From a virus: 64,000 nt of DNA. Below, piece after piece: positions 61,087 to 64,000 of this stretch (within the stretch, counting starts at the first letter, position 1; each line of letters opens with the position of its first letter). Under the pieces are notes generated by a model that did not search any database, was not told where the DNA came from, and was given only the letters and a program-made list of their open reading frames with translations. Made by a program: the position numbers and the translations under genes. Location: IMG/VR virus record IMGVR_UViG_3300035698_026482, positions 118,841-182,840 of that record; one strand, written 5' to 3'.

Positions 61087-61161
61087 TGAGCAGGGCGGGA
61101 TTTGAACCCACCTGGTGGAGTTTAAGAGACTCCTGTAACGGCCTGACTGTACTACCTGCCC
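61087..61161 (-). tRNA. tRNA-Lys(CUU)
   Basis: Acceptor GGGCAGG/CCTGCTC, anticodon arm GGAGT-CTCTTAA-ACTCC, T-loop TTCAAAT. The 3' end reads ACCC, so CCA is not fully encoded. Normal short variable loop, unlike the UUU gene. Confidence 0.88.
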
Positions 61162-61193
61162 AAACTAGTCTTAAAGAGTACTCACATTCTGCA

Positions 61194-61266
61194 TTTATCC
61201 ATGTTGGACTCGAACCAACGATCTCCGCCCAAACCAGCGTCGCTTTAACCACTAAGCTAATGGTAA
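61194..61266 (-). tRNA. Degenerate tRNA, possibly Gln(UUG)
   Basis: D-arm (GCTT/AAGC) and T-arm (GTTGG-TTCGAGT-CCAAC) are good. The acceptor top is unpaired. The best anticodon stem has one mismatch and gives loop GTTTGGG, read as UUG; Pro(UGG) is an alternative with worse pairing. No CCA. Possibly a pseudo-tRNA. Confidence 0.5.
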
Positions 61267-61346
61267 CAGTGTTGTGCAATAAGACTCACTTCATGAGTTC
61301 TGTATAAATTGGTGTACTAAATCTCCTTATCTTTTCCTCATTTACG

Positions 61347-61421
61347 TGGTGGAGGATGACGGTTATGCTCCGTCGATGACACATTGCAAGTGTGTGGGTT
61401 TCCTGATTAGCCTAATCCCCC
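61347..61421 (-). tRNA. tRNA-Ala(UGC), atypical T-loop
   Basis: Acceptor GGGGGAT/ATCCTCC with ACCA, anticodon arm ACACA-CTTGCAA-TGTGT, T-stem GACGG/CCGTC with loop AGCATAA. The D-loop contains CAGGAA as in tRNA-Thr(GGU). Its 5' end overlaps the 3' end of the HNH remnant. Confidence 0.78.
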
Positions 61422-61880
61422 ATATTTTTCATTCCATTTAACAATTTTTTCATTTAATGCTTTAAGCGTTATTTCACTACTGATTCCTTTACTTATATTT
61501 TTTCCGTGTTGCATTAGTTGACAATTCGCAGGGTGCGATAATATCTCTGGCGCAATGTTGTTATCGTATCCGTATCTGACGGACATAATATGATCCCTTG
61601 ATACGCCTGATAGGTTATTGCCTCCATTTGACGGTGTATACCATCCATGTTCTTTTATAAGATTGAAATTAAATTCATCTGGATAATCAGCTAGTCCGAA
61701 CTTAAACGCACATTCTCGTCGATATTCGCGAAGTGTTTTTCCGCGTATTACTTGTAATTTTTGTAATTCTTCTCGTCGCGATGCAGCGCTGTACTTTGCG
61801 CCACACGATCTTGAACAAAGCTGTTGATACGAACTATTTTGGAAAAATTGGTTTTTGAACCTTAAAAGTTGCTGGCGTGT
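61407..61880 (-). pseudogene. HNH homing endonuclease remnant without a start codon
   Basis: An open minus-strand frame of 157 codons from a TAA at 61881 to a TAA at 61407 encodes LCSRSCGAKYSAASRREEL, FGLADYPDEFNFNLIKEHGW, GVSRDHIMSVRYGYDNNIAP and SHPANCQLMQHGKNISKG. The last two are a clear HNH pattern (DH, N, H/N). The CxxxC pair matches half of the usual N-terminal zinc finger; the other half and any ATG, GTG or TTG start are missing. I read it as 5'-truncated. Confidence 0.7.
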
Positions 61881-62015
61881 TTATCAATCTATACACTAGA
61901 CACCCCTTTTCGCAGTGACCCGGGTCGATAAGCTCCGGCTTTCCAGCGATGCTGTGTTACTTTACACTAGTATTTGATTAATCAAACACCCGGCACGCCA
62001 CCACCGGTTTTGCAT
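61881..62015. other. Gap between HNH remnant and tRNA-Arg
   Basis: No protein frame. It contains a palindrome TTTGATTAATCAAA near 61973-61986. The minus strand 61871-61947 can be drawn as a loose cloverleaf (GCTGG/CCAGC, CCGG/CCGG, GTCAC/GTGTC, GTGT/ACAC) without tRNA consensus bases. It may be a decayed tRNA. Confidence 0.35.
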
Positions 62016-62090
62016 CTGGTACCCACGCAAGGAGTCGAACCTTGATATCATCGTCCGTAGCGATGCGCTCTATCCGTTGAGCTACGAGGG
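62016..62090 (-). tRNA. tRNA-Arg(ACG)
   Basis: Anticodon arm CATCG-CTACGGA-CGATG, D-arm GCTCAACGGATAGAGC, canonical T-loop TTCGACT, CCA encoded. One acceptor mismatch. Confidence 0.9.
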
Positions 62091-62118
62091 CATGTTTTGT
62101 TGTGTTGTTTCTTGTCGG

Positions 62119-62193
62119 TCTCCACGCCTCGATTCGAACGAGGAGTCTCTGCATCCCAAATGCAGCGCGATAACCAGATTACGCTACGTGGAG
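62119..62193 (-). tRNA. tRNA-Pro(UGG)
   Basis: Acceptor CTCCACG/CGTGGAG, anticodon arm CTGCA-TTTGGGA-TGCAG, T-loop TTCGAAT. The 3' end reads ACCG, so CCA is not fully encoded. Confidence 0.9.
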
Positions 62194-62209
62194 ATATTTT
62201 AAAAAGCTG

Positions 62210-62881
62210 TTACCAACTCATTTTTCGGCCCAAAGACCATCCTTGAACTGTCCAGGTGTTTAAATCAGTTTTTTTAATCCTTTTGTTTTGTTGAAGTGTT
62301 TCATTGAAGATCCAACATGTTCCATATTGTGAATTTCCTTTGCCGCGTTGATGTTTTGAGCTAGCCAGTCCGACTTTTCTTTTTGTTTCTTCTGTATGTT
62401 TATGTCCCAAAAATGGTGGATTCTCTCGATTATTTTTTGCGACCTTTTGGTATGCTACTTCTGAAAAGATTCCTCTGCTTTCGGCCTTTAAACGACGATT
62501 TCGTTCTGGATTAAGTAGTTTATTTCGTTCGCTGATAATCTTTATTTGTTTAGTGCGCCAGATTGGATCTTTCCAGAGTCTTTTAAGAAGTAGCCTGCCA
62601 TGAATTCCGCCCCCACCACCGCCAAGCGCGATGTTATATGTGTTGTGATTAGCGACAAATTGTTCAGTAACAAGACTTTTTTCGTAATTCAATGCTTCTT
62701 TTTCTGTATCAAATGACTCGAGTATTTGTTTTCGGAAATGCTCAATTCCATGCTTTTTGATGGCCTTATTGAGATATGTTCCGCTACCCATATAGCCGTC
62801 ATTTAAGTCATTTGTCGAGTGTTTTCCGATATAGATCTTTCCGTTGAGAATATTGGTGATTTGATAAACGTAGTGTTGCAT
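62210..62881 (-). CDS. GIY-YIG homing endonuclease with NUMOD-type DNA-binding repeats
   Basis: This 223-residue protein has the GIY-YIG nuclease core in variant form (HYVYQITNILNGKIYIGKHS, then YMGSGTYLNKAIKKHGIEHF and YEKSLVTEQFV). The C-terminal half carries NUMOD3-like segments (FLGHKHTEETKRKVGLASSK, HQRGKGNSQYGTCW). It resembles phage Seg-type free-standing homing enzymes. It lies between tRNA genes, a common target zone. TATAAT lies 11 nt before its ATG with AGAG between. Confidence 0.9.
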   Translation of the reverse strand: MQHYVYQITNILNGKIYIGKHSTNDLNDGYMGSGTYLNKAIKKHGIEHFRKQILESFDTEKEALNYEKSLVTEQFVANHNTYNIALGGGGGGIHGRLLLKRLWKDPIWRTKQIKIISERNKLLNPERNRRLKAESRGIFSEVAYQKVAKNNRENPPFLGHKHTEETKRKVGLASSKHQRGKGNSQYGTCWIFNETLQQNKRIKKTDLNTWTVQGWSLGRKMSW

Positions 62882-62925
62882 GCTCTAATTCGATTATACA
62901 CAATCGAGTTCGAGTCTTAAAAAGG

Positions 62926-62999
62926 CTCCAGGTGAAGGCCTCGAACCTTCAATCACTTGGTTAACAGCCAAGCCGCTTGCCTACTTTGCGTAACCCGGA
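62926..62999 (-). tRNA. tRNA-Asn(GUU), second copy
   Basis: Acceptor TCCGGGT/ACCTGGA, anticodon arm CTTGG-CTGTTAA-CCAAG, T-stem GAAGG/CCTTC with loop TTCGAGG. The 3' end reads GCCT, so CCA is not encoded. It differs widely in sequence from the Asn gene at 59898. Confidence 0.85.
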
Positions 63000-63017
63000 A
63001 TGAAATCTTTTATTTTG

Positions 63018-63110
63018 AGCCGCAGAGACTACGAAGCCCGATCGAACCGCCTTCTTGTTGCCGCCCGAAGACGGTGGCGGATCGTCTCGGGCTAGGATTC
63101 TAGTGTGGCT
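63018..63110 (-). ncRNA. Structured RNA candidate with UUCG tetraloop
   Basis: The minus strand forms a long hairpin: outer AGCCCGA/TCGGGCT (7 bp), then CGATCCGCC/GGCGGTTCG with one mismatch, then CCGTC-TTCG-GGCGG, a stable cUUCGg tetraloop stem. Flanking AGCCACA and TGCGGCT pair 6 of 7, and CTAG-AATC-CTAG forms a small 5' hairpin. The length (93 nt) is near that of class II tRNAs, but no anticodon or T-loop is seen. No U-tract follows, so not a terminator. Confidence 0.5.
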
Positions 63111-63205
63111 GGGATATTCTTGACTGCAACCACAAATTTTGGGCACATTGCGGCGGGCGTACGATTTGCACGCTTTGTATCGCTATATGTGTTCCAGAGT
63201 TTCAT
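63092..63205 (-). CDS. Doubtful small frame, 37 residues
   Basis: ATG at 63205 (MKLWNTYSDTKRANRTPAAM) to TAG at 63092. No SD or -10 box with the leaderless spacing is visible, and the end overlaps the structured RNA candidate. Listed because it fills the 127 bp gap between RNA genes. Confidence 0.25.
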   Translation of the reverse strand: MKLWNTYSDTKRANRTPAAMCPKFVVAVKNIPATLES

Positions 63206-63237
63206 GGGAATAAAGAGTGTGTGTTGTGTGTGTGAAA

Positions 63238-63325
63238 TGGTAGCGGGGGCGAGGAGTTGAACCTGCAAGGGAAGTGTTCCCACCGGATTATGAGCCCGGG
63301 TGCTTAGCCTTTTGCATACCCCGCA
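63238..63325 (-). tRNA. tRNA with anticodon CAU and a class II variable arm
   Basis: Acceptor TGCGGGG/CCCCGCT with a mismatched first pair (T-T), D-stem TGC/GCA, anticodon arm CCGGG-CTCATAA-TCCGG, variable arm GGGAA-CAC-TTCCC (5 bp), T-loop TTCAACT with a weak stem, ACCA end. The unpaired 1-72 and G-C rich anticodon stem recall initiator Met, but the variable arm does not. Confidence 0.75.
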
Positions 63326-63406
63326 TGGGGTCCGGCTTGTTGCCTGATACTCTTATTATATCCTATAAGAAGCGCTTTTACACTCAAGGATGCAAAAAAG
63401 TAACTT

Positions 63407-63544
63407 TTATTTTCTGTATCCTGGATTACACTTTTCGCGGATATGATCACGAATGTCCAAAAAAGCGAGGCTTAAACCCAATCCTGCGACAATCAGCGGA
63501 ATGCCAACGCATGTCCATAATCCGTCAAAAAGCTTGCGTTTCAT
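63407..63544 (-). CDS. Small single-pass membrane protein, 45 residues
   Basis: ATG at 63544 to TAA at 63407. A basic start (MKRKLFDGLWTCVG) is followed by a transmembrane helix (IPLIVAGLGLSLAFL) and a charged end. The inside-positive pattern and size fit phage membrane peptides such as holin-like or inhibitor proteins; function unknown. Confidence 0.6.
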   Translation of the reverse strand: MKRKLFDGLWTCVGIPLIVAGLGLSLAFLDIRDHIREKCNPGYRK

Positions 63545-63558
63545 AATAAAACGACGTC

Positions 63559-64000
63559 TTAGTATTCGTTGGGATCAGGATTACGTCGGTGCTGATTCTT
63601 ACAATCGCCGTATTCATCATCCAGATCAAAGAAATCGGAGAGGCTTGTATCCTCATCATCAACGTAATCTGCACGCGGTTTAACTTTGTTCGTGCCGTGA
63701 CGCGTGAGACGTCGATTTAGCATTCTGCCAACGGGCCCTCGATCTTCATCGGCCTCATCTAGATCTGCTTCATCAATACCACGTGTCCCAATATTTGCGC
63801 CGGAGCGCCCAAGTCGTGCATGGCGTCGTGAGCGTGTGATGGGCTGATGATCCAGCGCCGCCAATTCATCTTCTAGATCAACAGACTGTTCATGCGCATC
63901 TGATTCGCGAATATGACCTTCATCATATCCGTAGTCATCATAGCCTTGCGGTTCATCATAACCAAGGTCGTCGCCACGATTCGCATTGCGGAAGTAAGCG
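63559..64000 (-). CDS. Acidic Tyr/Asp/Gly-rich protein, N-terminus outside window
   Basis: The minus-strand frame is open from base 64000 to a TAA at 63559, at least 146 residues. The visible part begins AYFRNANRGDDLGYDEPQGY and has repeated YDE/YGYD units, then an Arg-rich stretch and an acidic end. Looks intrinsically disordered. A TTG at 63864 could be a start, but the coding-like composition continues upstream of it. Confidence 0.6.
   Translation of the reverse strand, partial: AYFRNANRGDDLGYDEPQGYDDYGYDEGHIRESDAHEQSVDLEDELAALDHQPITRSRRHARLGRSGANIGTRGIDEADLDEADEDRGPVGRMLNRRLTRHGTNKVKPRADYVDDEDTSLSDFFDLDDEYGDCKNQHRRNPDPNEY

Noticed and set aside
63018-63110. Rho-independent terminator
   Set aside because: The hairpin is strong, but no U-tract follows on either strand.

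Overview
This 64 kb window looks like part of the genome of a large, lytic, contractile-tailed (myovirus) phage. It carries a T4-type baseplate set (gp25-like, gp6/J-like, gp5-like spike and a tail protein I-like domain), a gp55-like late sigma factor, PhoH, an ATP-dependent DNA ligase, RtcB, an Rnl2-like RNA ligase, UvdE, about 22 tRNA or tRNA-like genes and homing-type endonucleases. I saw no integrase, transposase or CRISPR array. Nearly all genes lie on the minus strand in tightly overlapping operons (ATGA or TAATG junctions). The host is not certain. One acidic lipoprotein with a Gly-Asp repeat resembles lipoproteins common in myxobacteria of the Nannocystis type, which is only a hint.

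Layout by coordinate: 1-14.7 kb is the virion module, with tail and baseplate proteins, the spike, and then the gp55-like sigma factor. 14.7-36 kb is a large carbohydrate module. It holds about eight glycosyltransferases and several methyltransferases. It also holds a nonulosonate-type sugar pathway (NeuB-like synthase, HAD phosphatase, cupin, two SDRs, a TIM-barrel isomerase, a class IV aminotransferase and an SpsF-like cytidylyltransferase), a UDP-sugar dehydrogenase and a polysaccharide deacetylase. A Cas4/RecB-like nuclease sits at its head. 36-36.3 kb is a G-rich intergenic region with a 40 bp tandem repeat. 36.3-48 kb holds PhoH, a sigma region 4-like protein, a Hc1-like histone, a ClpP-like protease, a divergent GroEL-like chaperonin overlapping a DNA ligase, an oxidoreductase and a PhyH-like oxygenase, an M50 membrane protease, small SH3-like proteins and UvdE. 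48.2-49.6 kb is a plus-strand tail fibre gene interrupted at an A8 run. 50-57 kb holds RtcB, many small proteins, a phage release factor and an RNA ligase. 57.1-63.3 kb is the tRNA array, interspersed with HNH and GIY-YIG endonucleases, a DEDDh exonuclease and a methyltransferase.

The most striking feature is the release factor gene (55296-55983). It is split by an in-frame UAA inside a signal almost identical to the RF2 autoregulatory +1 frameshift site: an AGGAG element, 3 nt, then CUU UAA C. The protein carries the RF1-type PxT tripeptide, which reads UAA but not UGA, so the stop codon in the switch matches the factor's own specificity.

Other signals not explained by a plain gene list are several genes whose start codon lies exactly 6 nt after a -10 box (probably leaderless mRNAs), tRNAs with non-canonical T-loops or class II variable arms on unexpected isotypes, and a chaperonin that appears to have lost ATPase residues. 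All functional calls come from reading the sequence and recalling families; no database search was run.
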